In this document: piece by piece, positions 34,318 through 43,003 of the stretch | Numbering within the stretch: position 1 is the stretch's first letter | Layout: every line of letters starts with the position of its first letter | Assembly (NCBI RefSeq): GCF_008727875.1 | Contig: NZ_VTWS01000001.1 | Location: 1,240,001 to 1,304,000, forward strand | Direction of reading: 5' to 3' | From: Larkinella humicola | Lineage (GTDB): Bacteria > Bacteroidota > Bacteroidia > Cytophagales > Spirosomataceae | DNA length: 64,000 bases | Translations under genes and position numbers: made by a program | Notes under the pieces: generated by a model | Told to the model about the DNA's origin: nothing | Database searches by the model: none | Seen by the model: the letters and a program-made list of their open reading frames with translations, nothing else

Positions 34318-35159
34318 TGGTTGGAAAGGTGTGGTAAAAAGCTGGAAAATGAGACTTGATTCAGAAGAGGATGGGTGATTTCGCGAATGGAATCCGTCGT
34401 AAAAACCCGTTTGAACGAGGTCGCCAGCGGCTCAAGGCCCCGGCTGAAAATCCCGTGGCTGACCATCAGGTACAAATCACCGGCCCCGTGTTTTTTGAGT
34501 TCATCGGCCAGGCCCACGAACGTGCCCCCGCCGTCGCAGATGTCATCCACAATCACACAGGACGCGCCTTGCAGATCCGGCCCCGATACAAGAAAGCCCG
34601 ACAAATCGCCGGTTTTGACATCCCGCCGTTTGCTGCATTCCACCACCTCCATACCGCCCAGGGCTTCGGAGAGTTTATAGATTTTCTTTAACGCACCCCC
34701 ATCCGGAGCAATCAGTTTACAATCCCCAACCTGCGCGAGACATTGCTCGACAAACCGATGATTATCAACCACTTGAACCTTATTAAGTAAAGCGGGCGTT
34801 ACGTCAGAATGGGGATCAAAAACCGTAATCTGGTGATACTGCTGGGCGTTCAGTAGATCGGCGTAGATTTTAACCGTCAGCGGTTCGCCCGGCACCATAA
34901 CCCGGTCCTGGCGGGCTCCGGGGAAATACGGAACAAAGAGGCTGATGCGTTCGGCACCGGCCCGGCGCAGGGCATCCGTTGCCACCAGAAGCAGGCCCAC
35001 ATCCTGAAACGTGTTCAGGCGGGTCGTGATCAGTACGCTGGTTTCGGGCAAAGGCCCGCTTAATTTCAGGTGTGGTTCTCCCCCATTGAAAGTGAACGCC
35101 TTGAACGGCACGGACGGACCGTAGGGCTCAAAACCGGGAGAAAGGTGTAGATAAATCAT
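34314..35159 (-). CDS. prs: Ribose-phosphate pyrophosphokinase (PRPP synthetase-like)
   Basis: A 281-residue PRPP synthetase, somewhat shorter than the housekeeping enzyme (about 310), as in salvage-linked paralogues. The catalytic flexible loop PGARQDRVMVPGEPLTVK is present, followed by VFDPHSDVTPALL (metal/ATP contacts) and the PRPP-binding loop CVIVDDICDGGGTFVGLADE. The N-terminal substrate region includes LKLSGPLPETSVLITTRL. It overlaps nadV by 4 bp and lies 99 bp after the Nudix regulator gene. It likely makes PRPP for NadV. A TTTGCGT/ACGCAAA inverted repeat lies directly before its ATG. Confidence 0.93.
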   Translation of the reverse strand: MIYLHLSPGFEPYGPSVPFKAFTFNGGEPHLKLSGPLPETSVLITTRLNTFQDVGLLLVATDALRRAGAERISLFVPYFPGARQDRVMVPGEPLTVKIYADLLNAQQYHQITVFDPHSDVTPALLNKVQVVDNHRFVEQCLAQVGDCKLIAPDGGALKKIYKLSEALGGMEVVECSKRRDVKTGDLSGFLVSGPDLQGASCVIVDDICDGGGTFVGLADELKKHGAGDLYLMVSHGIFSRGLEPLATSFKRVFTTDSIREITHPLLNQVSFSSFLPHLSNQ

Positions 35160-35180
35160 TTTGCGTATTTTTTACGCAAA
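35160..35180. promoter_or_regulatory. Inverted repeat TTTGCGT-N7-ACGCAAA before prs
   Basis: A 7-bp perfect inverted repeat starting 1 bp upstream of the prs start codon. Nearby (35193-35210) is the direct repeat ACTACAT-AGTA-ACTACAT. Either could be the operator of the NrtR-like regulator encoded just upstream; this is inference from position. Confidence 0.4.
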
Positions 35181-35258
35181 TCAACAAAACAAACTACATA
35201 GTAACTACATTTTGCGGTTTTTATTTGCCAACTGTTGAGCAAACGGTAAACCGTTCGT

Positions 35259-35939
35259 TCAAAGCTCGAAGTAAAAACCGCACTCTTTCATCTTAAAGTA
35301 CTGATTTTCATTAAATTGAAACAGATTCGCCGGACGACCTTTCCCATCGGATCGTTTTTCGTCCAGTTCTGTCAACAGCCCGAAGCTCAACACCTTTTTC
35401 CGGAAATTGCGCCGGTCGATGGGTTTGTCGAGAATCGTTGCGTAGAGTTTTTCGAAGTCCGAGAACAGAAATTTCTCGCTGAGCAACTCAAATCCAACGG
35501 GTTCATACCTCAATTTACCGCGCAGACGTTGCAAGCCGTGTTGAATGATTTCGGCATGGTCAAACGCCAGATCGGGCAGGTCCCGAACGTCGAACCAGCG
35601 GACATCGTCAGCATCCGTCGAAGCGGCAATGGCAAAGGCTTCCGGCTTCACGAGGGCATAATAGGCAACGGCAACCGTCCGGAAACGGGGATCGCGATTG
35701 GGCTGACCGAAGGTATAAAGTTGTTCCAAGTAATTAATGGTAACATTGGTTTCTTCGCTCAACTCGCGGTGAACGGCGGCTTCCAGGCTCTCGTCCTCCA
35801 ACACAAAACCGCCCGGCAACGCCCAGCCTCCCCGATACGGTTCCAGCTTTCGCTGAATCAACAGAAGGTGCAGGGCCTGGTTTCGATACCCGAAAACCAC
35901 GGCATCGACGGCTACTTTTATCGTTTGGTGAATGGTCAT
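35259..35939 (-). CDS. NrtR-like transcriptional regulator: Nudix domain plus winged helix
   Basis: A 226-residue protein from ATG 35939 (MTIHQTIKVAVDAVVFGYRN). The N-terminal Nudix domain contains a full Nudix box, GFVLEDESLEAAVHRELSEE (about residues 48-67), after PYRGGWALPG, so hydrolysis of a nucleoside diphosphate derivative is possible. The C-terminal part (about 150-226) is a winged helix (KLYATILDKPIDRRNFRKKV, LDEKRSDGKGRPANLF), the architecture of NrtR, which represses NAD genes and is released by ADP-ribose. Its position in front of prs and nadV supports that role. In many NrtR proteins the Nudix box is damaged; here it looks intact. Confidence 0.88.
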   Translation of the reverse strand: MTIHQTIKVAVDAVVFGYRNQALHLLLIQRKLEPYRGGWALPGGFVLEDESLEAAVHRELSEETNVTINYLEQLYTFGQPNRDPRFRTVAVAYYALVKPEAFAIAASTDADDVRWFDVRDLPDLAFDHAEIIQHGLQRLRGKLRYEPVGFELLSEKFLFSDFEKLYATILDKPIDRRNFRKKVLSFGLLTELDEKRSDGKGRPANLFQFNENQYFKMKECGFYFEL

Positions 35940-36018
35940 ACCGGGGCAAGTATACGACAAAAATCACGCATCCGGCCCGGCGTCTTAGCGAGTGGTCATC
36001 CGGAAAGGTTCGTTCTAC

Positions 36019-36867
36019 TCACAATGCCAGGCTCTTGCGATACAGCCCCGGCGTCTGCCCCGTTCGCTGTTTGAAAACTTTGTTGAAGTGCGAGAGGTTG
36101 TTAAAACCGCTTTCGTAACAGACCTCGCCGATGCTACGGTCGCCGGTCAGGAGCTTGCGGGCCTGAGTGATGCGGAACTCGTTGACGAAATCCGTGAACG
36201 TCATTTGGGTCATTTTCCTGAAATACCGGCAAAAAGCCGGCACCGTCATGTTGGCCAACGAAGCGACATCCTGAATGTCAATGGGTTGAACATAGTTGGT
36301 TTCCACAAATCCATAAATGCGGTTGATCCGCTCCTGCTCCCGGCCGTTCAGATCGAGGCTGATGCTCTCGGCGTTCAGGATCTGGTAATCGGTCGAAACC
36401 GCCAGTTGCTGAAAAATCGTCAGCAACGCCAGCATCCGTTCAAAGGGTGGCAGCGTCACCAGCGACGCGACCTGCTGCCCCACATGCTGCTTGGTTTGCC
36501 CGTAAAATGACATGCCCTGGTGTGCCCGCTCGAACAACCGCCGAATGGCCTCCATTTCCGGTTTTTGCAGAAAATCCTTCCCCAGAAAATCTTCGCGCAT
36601 CTGCACCACAATTTCCTCAAACTCCCCGACGATTCCGTGGCTGAAATTCAGGTGCGGCAGATTCGGCCCCAGAAACACCAGTTCACCATCAGAATAGGTA
36701 GAGACGTGGTGACCAATGTGGCGTTTGCCATTGCCGCGCGGAATGTACACGATCTCGTATTCGGGGTGATAATGCCAGTAAACCCAGCAACTGTCCGGCT
36801 GGGTGTGGTGCATCAGCCGGAACGAACTCCCGAATTCCGGTTCTATTTTTTCAAACTGCGGTTTCAT
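36019..36867 (-). CDS. AraC family transcriptional regulator with cupin domain
   Basis: A 282-residue regulator. The N-terminal cupin has VYWHYHPEYEIVYIPRGNGKR and GPNLPHLNFSHG. The C-terminal double helix-turn-helix (about 175-280) includes IQDVASLANMTVPAFCRYF and CYESGFNNLSHFNKVFKQ, then RTGQTPGLYRK. It is divergent from the MFS transporter and HAD genes, which share a 132-bp upstream region, so it probably controls sugar uptake through those genes. The style resembles the regulator at 641-1510. Confidence 0.93.
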   Translation of the reverse strand: MKPQFEKIEPEFGSSFRLMHHTQPDSCWVYWHYHPEYEIVYIPRGNGKRHIGHHVSTYSDGELVFLGPNLPHLNFSHGIVGEFEEIVVQMREDFLGKDFLQKPEMEAIRRLFERAHQGMSFYGQTKQHVGQQVASLVTLPPFERMLALLTIFQQLAVSTDYQILNAESISLDLNGREQERINRIYGFVETNYVQPIDIQDVASLANMTVPAFCRYFRKMTQMTFTDFVNEFRITQARKLLTGDRSIGEVCYESGFNNLSHFNKVFKQRTGQTPGLYRKSLAL

Positions 36868-36983
36868 TGTTTAGGATCGAATAGATGCACTGTTAACATT
36901 TTGGAAACATGATATTGAGATAATAAATCAATCCAGCACCAAAATAAGGTAATTAAACGAAAATAGAAGTAAAAAAACCGCCT

Positions 36984-36991
36984 TACTTTTG
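36984..36991 (+). promoter_or_regulatory. -7 promoter element TACTTTTG for the MFS gene
   Basis: An exact TAnnTTTG match. Transcription would start near 36995, only about 5 nt before ATG 37000, so the mRNA would be nearly leaderless unless ATG 37015 is the true start. Confidence 0.5.
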
Positions 36992-36999
36992 TAACCGGA

Positions 37000-38208
37000 A
37001 TGAATCAGAATCCAATGAACATCACGCTCGACGAGAAACCGTCAACCACACCAAGCCTCCTTCGAAGCCTCCAAACATTTTTTACCAATCCGCAGGCGCG
37101 GGCTGTCGGACTCGTTTTCACCACGGAAAGCCTGTCACTGGGCGGCTGGGTGGCGCATATCCCTTACGTCAAAGAAAAACTGCACCTGACCGACGCCGGT
37201 CTGGGCATGGTTCTGTTTGCCATGCCGGTCGGGCTGCTGCTCATGAACCCACTAACGGGCTGGATCATTGCCCGGCTGGGGGCCGCCCGAACCTGTTTCC
37301 TGAGTGCGCTCGTGCTGTGTTTCAGCACCTTGATCCCCATTAACGCCCCCAACGTAGCCCTGATGGCCTTTGGTTTGTTTCTGGTGGGGCTGAGTGCGGC
37401 CTTGCTGAATGTGGCGATGAACACCTGCGCAGCCGATGTCGAACGGGAACAAAAGATTCTGATCATGTCTTCCTGCCACGGTATGTGGAGCCTCGGCGGT
37501 ATGGTTGGTTCGCTGCTGGCCGGCATTCTGATTGCCATTCACGTTTCGCCCTCCATCCACATGCTCGCCGTCACCATCGCGCTGCTCCTGCTGACGGTTG
37601 CGCTGCGTCCCATCCTGGCGACGATCCCGGCGCAACCACCCACCGAATCGTCGGCGGCTTTCGTGAAACCGAATATGCTGCTGTTGCTCATGATTTTTAT
37701 TGGTCTGGCCGTTGCCATGGGCGAAGGGGCGGCCCTCGACTGGAGTGCCGTTTACCTCCACGAATCAACCGGTGCCTCCAGCCAAATTGCCGCGCTGGGT
37801 TTTGGCTGTTTTTCACTGGCGATGACGATTGGCCGGTTCATGGGCGACGCCATCATTCCGCGTTTCGGAGCCAAACGCATCCTGAGTGTGGGTAGTCTGG
37901 TGGCGGCTTCGGGGCTGTTGCTGGCCATTCTGGTTCCGGTTCCGCTGGTGGTGCTGGCGGGATTTACCCTGCTGGGCGCGGGTTGTTCGCTGATTGCGCC
38001 CATATTGTATACGGCTTCGATGCGCGTTCCGGGCATTCCGGCAGCCACCGGTCTAGCCACTTTTGCGACCTTCAGTTTCATCGGTTTTCTGGCCGGACCG
38101 CCCGTCATCGGTTTTGTGGCCGAAGCCTACGGGCTGGCCTACGGACTGGGTCTGGTCGTCGTCGTGCTGGTGCTTTCTGCTTTCATATCCCGAAAAGTAA
38201 ACGTCTGA
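37000..38208 (+). CDS. MFS transporter, YbjJ-like, probably sugar-related
   Basis: A 402-residue major facilitator with about 12 hydrophobic segments in two halves. Visible are GGWVAHIPYVKEKLHLTDAG at the first loop, PLTGWIIARLGAARTCF (the MFS loop 2-3 signature), SSCHGMWSLGGMVGSLLAG, and the second-half MGEGAALDWSAVYLHE and AMTIGRFMGDAIIPRFGAKR. The form matches the YbjJ/inner-membrane MFS group found in Bacteroidota. It precedes a beta-phosphoglucomutase-like gene and is divergent from an AraC regulator, suggesting sugar transport. ATG 37015 (MNITLDEKP) is a possible alternative start given the promoter position. Confidence 0.9.
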   Translation: MNQNPMNITLDEKPSTTPSLLRSLQTFFTNPQARAVGLVFTTESLSLGGWVAHIPYVKEKLHLTDAGLGMVLFAMPVGLLLMNPLTGWIIARLGAARTCFLSALVLCFSTLIPINAPNVALMAFGLFLVGLSAALLNVAMNTCAADVEREQKILIMSSCHGMWSLGGMVGSLLAGILIAIHVSPSIHMLAVTIALLLLTVALRPILATIPAQPPTESSAAFVKPNMLLLLMIFIGLAVAMGEGAALDWSAVYLHESTGASSQIAALGFGCFSLAMTIGRFMGDAIIPRFGAKRILSVGSLVAASGLLLAILVPVPLVVLAGFTLLGAGCSLIAPILYTASMRVPGIPAATGLATFATFSFIGFLAGPPVIGFVAEAYGLAYGLGLVVVVLVLSAFISRKVNV

Positions 38209-38260
38209 TCAATCACTCAAAACACGGTTTCACCGCTCTATATTCACTCAAGATCCTTTC

Positions 38261-38935
38261 ATGAAAGCTGCCATTTTTGACATGGATGGTGTCATTGTCG
38301 ACACCAATCCCCACCACCGCCTGGCCTGGCGCCAGTATTTTGAACGCTACGGAAAACCGCTGTCCGATGCGGATTTTGTTCAGTACGTTTCGGGCAAACA
38401 CAACAGCCAGATTCTGACGCACCTCTTCACCGATCGCACGTTGTCGGATGCCGAATCCCGGCAGTTGGCCGCCGAAAAGGAAGCTTTGTTTCGGGAATTG
38501 TATCAGCCCGACATTGCACCAGTGGCCGGTTTGATCGACTTCCTCCAATCGCTGCGGAATGCCGGCATCCTGACAGCCGTTGGTACGTCAGCCCCGCTCG
38601 AAAACCTTGATTTTGTGATGGATGCGCTCGCTCTGCGTTCGTGGTTTACGGTTTTACTCGACGAAAGCAAGGTCAGCCGACCGAAACCGGATCCGGAAAT
38701 CTACCAGAAAGCGATGCAACTGCTGGGCGTCGAACCCCACGAGAGCATTATTTTTGAAGATTCAACCACGGGCATCCGGGCGGCCAAAGCTGCGGGCGCT
38801 TATGTGATCGGACTGGCCACCACGGACTCGGTCGAAGAACTGCTGCGAATGGGAGCCAACGAAGTAATCCGTGACTTCACGGAACTGACACCAGACCGGT
38901 TTCAGGAATTGGTCAGCCGCTCGGTCCCGGTTTGA
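38261..38935 (+). CDS. HAD hydrolase, beta-phosphoglucomutase-like
   Basis: A 224-residue HAD subfamily I protein. The nucleophile motif is FDMDGVIVDTNPHH (Asp8 and Asp10), with a helical cap (about 18-85), motif II Thr/Ser in VGTSAPLENL, Lys in SRPKPDPEIYQKAM and the acidic motif IFEDSTTGIRAAKAAGA. The order and length fit beta-phosphoglucomutases or sugar-phosphate phosphatases, which cannot be separated by eye. It is 52 bp after the MFS gene and likely in the same transcript, which would fit processing of an imported disaccharide. Its last 34 bp overlap the convergent MOSC gene. Confidence 0.9.
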   Translation: MKAAIFDMDGVIVDTNPHHRLAWRQYFERYGKPLSDADFVQYVSGKHNSQILTHLFTDRTLSDAESRQLAAEKEALFRELYQPDIAPVAGLIDFLQSLRNAGILTAVGTSAPLENLDFVMDALALRSWFTVLLDESKVSRPKPDPEIYQKAMQLLGVEPHESIIFEDSTTGIRAAKAAGAYVIGLATTDSVEELLRMGANEVIRDFTELTPDRFQELVSRSVPV

Positions 38936-39477
38936 TCGGTTTTTAAGACCGTAACCGGATCATTCAAATGAATACTACCACCCCGGACAACTCGTGCCGT
39001 GAGCCCGCCGTGGCCGCGCATGGCGTTGTAACCGCCCGGCCCCAGGTTGGTTTCCATGCGTGAACAGGGGTGACATTGTCCGGTAATTTCCAGAATAACC
39101 GCATCGCCGATCTGAATCTGATGGTCTTTCAACGCCAGCAGGTTCAGCCCGCCGATCACCAGATTTCTCCGCAGCAAAGCCGGGTCGAGCGATTCACGCC
39201 CGGTCAGGGCGGCCACCACCGGCAGGTGTTCGGCCTGAATCAGTGTCACATGCCGGTTGCCGCTCCGCCCGCTGTAGTGATCGCCCAGCAATCCCTTTTT
39301 CTCCGAAACTTCGACTTCACGAACCACTTCGATGGCGCCGTGTTTCTGCGGCCGAATCCCCAGCCACTCTACCTGCCCCGAACGGGGAAAGGTTTCCAGT
39401 AAAATCTTCAACTGATTTTCCACAAATTCTGCACTTGATGGACTGTGAAGATATTGATTTTCCACATAGAGACGCAT
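38902..39477 (-). CDS. MOSC domain protein
   Basis: A 191-residue protein, essentially a MOSC domain, which in other proteins transfers sulfur to the molybdenum cofactor or forms part of amidoxime-type reductases. ATG 39477 (MRLYVENQYLHS) is chosen over the GTG at 39495. Visible are EWLGIRPQKHGAIEVV, GLLGDHYSGRSGNRHVTLIQ, RRNLVIGGLNLLAL and the conserved cysteine region EITGQCHPCSRME, then GYNAMRGHGGLTARVV. Many stand-alone MOSC proteins have no known substrate. The 3' end overlaps the HAD gene by 34 bp on the opposite strand. Confidence 0.92.
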   Translation of the reverse strand: MRLYVENQYLHSPSSAEFVENQLKILLETFPRSGQVEWLGIRPQKHGAIEVVREVEVSEKKGLLGDHYSGRSGNRHVTLIQAEHLPVVAALTGRESLDPALLRRNLVIGGLNLLALKDHQIQIGDAVILEITGQCHPCSRMETNLGPGGYNAMRGHGGLTARVVRGGSIHLNDPVTVLKTDQTGTERLTNS

Positions 39478-39757
39478 ACAACGTATAGAGGTCACGGCAA
39501 ATTACTACTAACGGTTACCCTGTAGTCCCAGCTATTTTTTTGTACAATTCAAATACAATAGCCCATACCATCCTCAAATATAATTTCAACAAATTTCACA
39601 AAACAGGTTTAAATATTTGATGATTTTATATTAAAATATAGAATTTTTAAAAAAAATTGTTCTATTTAAGACCAGTTATTCCAAATATTGTGTTTATTTT
39701 GAAATAATCAGTCCAGAACTGTACCTAACCTATTTTTCACTTACTCTATTAAATTCT
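39478..39757 (+). promoter_or_regulatory. AT-rich upstream region of the SusC gene
   Basis: These 280 bp are far more AT-rich than their surroundings, especially 39570-39720, with long A and T runs. No gene is visible. TATTTTG at 39695-39701 is one base short of the -7 consensus. The region presumably carries the promoter and leader of the SusCD operon and that of the divergent MOSC gene. Confidence 0.45.
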
Positions 39758-42700
39758 ATGACAAAATGTGTACAACTCACATTTTTCCTGCTACTCTGTG
39801 CCTTCCTGAGCCACGCTCAGCAGAAAGCCATTCGTGGTAAGGTCATTACTGCCGAAGAACGCACGGTTTTGCCAGGCGTGACGGTGTCGGTAAAAGGAAA
39901 CCAGCAAATTGGAACGGTGACCGGCGCACAGGGCGAGTACCAGATTAACGTCCCGGCGGGTGCCACCACACTCGTTTTCTCCTCCATCGGCTTCCAGACC
40001 CAGGAAGTGACCATCGGTTCCCAAACCACCATCGACGTTTCGCTGCCAACGGACACCAAGCAGTTGACCGAAGTCGTCGTTACCGCCGTTGGGATTACCC
40101 GGGAAAAGAAAGCCCTGGGCTACTCGGTGAGCACCATCAACAGCAGCAAAATTGCCCAGATTTCGGAACCGGACCCGCTTCGGTCCCTCTCAGGAAAAGT
40201 GGCCGGGGTCAACGTACAGGGATCGGGCGGGGCCGCCGGTGGTTCAACCAACATCACGATTCGCGGAAACTCGTCGCTTTCCAACAACAACCAGCCCCTG
40301 TTCGTTGTCGATGGAGTGCCGTTCGACAACTCTTCGTTTCTGACCGATGGCGGTCAGCAGGGCGGGGCGAGTTTCACCAACCGCGCCTTTGACCTCGATC
40401 CCAACAACATCGAGTCGATGACGGTTTTGAAAGGGGCAGCTGCGGCAGCCCTCTACGGTTCGCGGGCGGCCAATGGGGCCATCATCGTGACGACTAAAAA
40501 CAACCGCAAGAAGTCAAAAAAGGGCCTGGAGATCACGTACAACACTTCGTATTCGTACGAGAAACTCGCCAAAGCACCGGAATACCAGACAACGTATGGT
40601 CAGGGAACCGAGTGGGATACGCGCTATGGCGTATTTGGTACCTGGGGAGCGCCGTATTCCCAGATCGACTCCATCCTCCACCCCATCGGCGTTCGTCTTC
40701 CAACGGTTTTCCCGGAGCTGGCGAACAAAAAGGTCAAATACGAACCGTTTGGTCAGCAGAACTTTGAGAATTTCTACGAAAACGGCTTTGTCTACGAAAA
40801 CGCTTTCAGTGTTTCGGGGGGCAACGAAAAAGCCAGCCTGACCGCCGGTTTTTCGCGGACGGCCAACAAAGGGATTGTTCCCGAGAATAAAATCAACCGG
40901 ACCAGTTTCAACATCGGCGGCAATGCGCAGTTGGACAACGGCTTCTACCTCAACGGGTCACTGACGTACGTAAACATCGACCAGCGCTCCCCGCAGCTTA
41001 CGTCCAGCATCGGGAACGGCCCCTCGGCCATCGAAATTCTGCCGTGGACGCCCAACAGCTACGACCTGACCAACTACCCGAACACCAACCCGCTGACCGG
41101 CGGCAGTGTGTATGACCGGGTCGGGATCGATAACCCGTACTGGTCGGTCAAAAACAGTCCGTTTACGAGCAAGGTCGACCGGTATTACGGAAAATTCACC
41201 CTTGGATTCGATCCGTTTTCGTGGCTGAACGTCCAGTATACGGCGGGGTTCAATGCCTACACCGACCGTCGCCGGAGCGTGAACGGGAAGAATGGTGAGA
41301 TTTATCCGAACGGAAACGTCACTGACGACAACATCTACCGCCAGGAACTCGATGGCAACCTGCTCATCACGGCAACCCGGGATTTCGGGCCGGATTTCAG
41401 CTTGCGGGCCATCATCGGCAACAACGTCAACCAGCGACTGACCGACCGCCAGCTCGTGTTTGGCGACGGGATTATCGTGCCGGGCATCAACGACCTCGAC
41501 AACACCCGGATTCAGCAGACGTTCGGCGGAAACCTGATCAAACAACGGTTTATGGCGTTTTTCGGGGATTTCCAGTTGTCATACCGCAACTTCGCCTTCC
41601 TGAACGTGGTCGCCCGGAACGACATCTCCTCGACCCTCCCGAAAGGAAACCGCAGCTACTTCTATCCGGGCGTCAACGGTTCCTTTGTTTTCACGGAGCT
41701 GTTCAAAACCAACCCGGCGATTTTGTCATTCGGTAAAATTCGCCTGGGGTATGCCGTGGTTGGCAACGAAGCCAGTCCGTACCAGACCCAAACGGTTTAC
41801 AACATCAACCCATCGTTCACCCACCCCGGCCCGGTCGACATTCTGGCCCCGTTCAACGGCGTCAACGCGATGACCTACAGCAACCGGCTGGGCAGTGCCA
41901 CGCTGAAACCGGAGTTTATCCGCGAATTTGAAGCCGGTACCGAATTGCGTTTTCTGAAAGACCGCATCGGAATCGACCTGACGTATTACCGCAAGATCAG
42001 TACGTCCCAGATTTTCACGGTCGATGTGGCCCCTTCATCCGGTTATCTGACGCGGGTGGTGAACCTCGGGAAAGTGCGCAACGAAGGCATTGAACTTGGT
42101 CTGGACATCACGCCGATCCAGTTGTCCAACGGGTTCAAATGGAACATCTACACGGCTTTCACCCGAAACCGAAACCTGGTGCTGGATCTGGGTGGCGCAA
42201 CCGAACTCTATTACAGTCAGGCCAATGCGACCAACACGATCGGCAGTATGCACATCGTGGGCCAGCCCTACGGTTTGATTCGGGGCAGTTATTACCTGCG
42301 CGACGACGAAGGCAATCTGCTGATCAACCCGGCCACCGGCAAGGCCATTCTGGCGGACCGCCAGGGACCGGTCGGCAATCCGAACCCGAAGTTCACGATG
42401 GGAATTACCAATACATTCACCTTCAAAGGCATCACGCTCGGTGCGTTGTTTGACTGGAAACAGGGGGGAGATCTGCTGTCGATTTCGGTGGCTGAAATGT
42501 TGAGCCGGGGCATCACGCGCGACAACGAAGACCGCAACAAGGTGCTGGTGCCGGTGGGCGTATTGGGCGATCCGAACACCAAACTGCCCATTTTGACGGC
42601 CGACGGTAAGAAACAACCCAACAACATCCCGATTTCGGTCAACGAATACTACTTCGGTACGGGTGCTTTCAGTGGCAGTCAGGGAACCGCCGACGAGTTC

Positions 42701-42967
42701 CGGGTTTTCGATGCGACGGTTTTCCGCCTGCGCGAAGTGTCCCTCGCCTACCAGATTCCGGCGCTGTGGCTGGCGAAAACCCCCTTCGGATCGGCAACGA
42801 TTTCGCTCAGCGGCCGCAACCTGTGGTACAAAGCTCCCAACTTTCCCAAGTACATGAACTTCGATCCGGAAGTAAATTCGTTGGGTGCGGGCAATGCCCA
42901 GGGCTTCGAACTGGTGGCGGTTCCAACCACCAAACGATACGGCGTCAACCTGCGGTTTACGTTCTGA
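39758..42967 (+). CDS. SusC/RagA family TonB-linked outer-membrane protein
   Basis: A 1069-residue SusC-type transporter. After a signal peptide (FFLLLCAFLSHAQ) is the carboxypeptidase-like domain (IRGKVITAEERTVLPGVTVS to SSIGFQTQEVTIG), then the TonB plug (LTEVVVTAVGITREKKALGY, VNVQGSGGAAGGSTNITIRG, QPLFVVDGVPFDNSS, IESMTVLKGAAAAALYGSRA, all SusC hallmarks) and a 22-strand barrel ending in GVNLRFTF. It forms the channel of a SusCD pair with the gene at 43004 (36 bp downstream). Length and motifs are typical. Confidence 0.97.
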   Translation: MTKCVQLTFFLLLCAFLSHAQQKAIRGKVITAEERTVLPGVTVSVKGNQQIGTVTGAQGEYQINVPAGATTLVFSSIGFQTQEVTIGSQTTIDVSLPTDTKQLTEVVVTAVGITREKKALGYSVSTINSSKIAQISEPDPLRSLSGKVAGVNVQGSGGAAGGSTNITIRGNSSLSNNNQPLFVVDGVPFDNSSFLTDGGQQGGASFTNRAFDLDPNNIESMTVLKGAAAAALYGSRAANGAIIVTTKNNRKKSKKGLEITYNTSYSYEKLAKAPEYQTTYGQGTEWDTRYGVFGTWGAPYSQIDSILHPIGVRLPTVFPELANKKVKYEPFGQQNFENFYENGFVYENAFSVSGGNEKASLTAGFSRTANKGIVPENKINRTSFNIGGNAQLDNGFYLNGSLTYVNIDQRSPQLTSSIGNGPSAIEILPWTPNSYDLTNYPNTNPLTGGSVYDRVGIDNPYWSVKNSPFTSKVDRYYGKFTLGFDPFSWLNVQYTAGFNAYTDRRRSVNGKNGEIYPNGNVTDDNIYRQELDGNLLITATRDFGPDFSLRAIIGNNVNQRLTDRQLVFGDGIIVPGINDLDNTRIQQTFGGNLIKQRFMAFFGDFQLSYRNFAFLNVVARNDISSTLPKGNRSYFYPGVNGSFVFTELFKTNPAILSFGKIRLGYAVVGNEASPYQTQTVYNINPSFTHPGPVDILAPFNGVNAMTYSNRLGSATLKPEFIREFEAGTELRFLKDRIGIDLTYYRKISTSQIFTVDVAPSSGYLTRVVNLGKVRNEGIELGLDITPIQLSNGFKWNIYTAFTRNRNLVLDLGGATELYYSQANATNTIGSMHIVGQPYGLIRGSYYLRDDEGNLLINPATGKAILADRQGPVGNPNPKFTMGITNTFTFKGITLGALFDWKQGGDLLSISVAEMLSRGITRDNEDRNKVLVPVGVLGDPNTKLPILTADGKKQPNNIPISVNEYYFGTGAFSGSQGTADEFRVFDATVFRLREVSLAYQIPALWLAKTPFGSATISLSGRNLWYKAPNFPKYMNFDPEVNSLGAGNAQGFELVAVPTTKRYGVNLRFTF

Positions 42968-43003
42968 TGCGGTTTTCTCTCCAACATTTACCGAAACTTA
43001 TTT

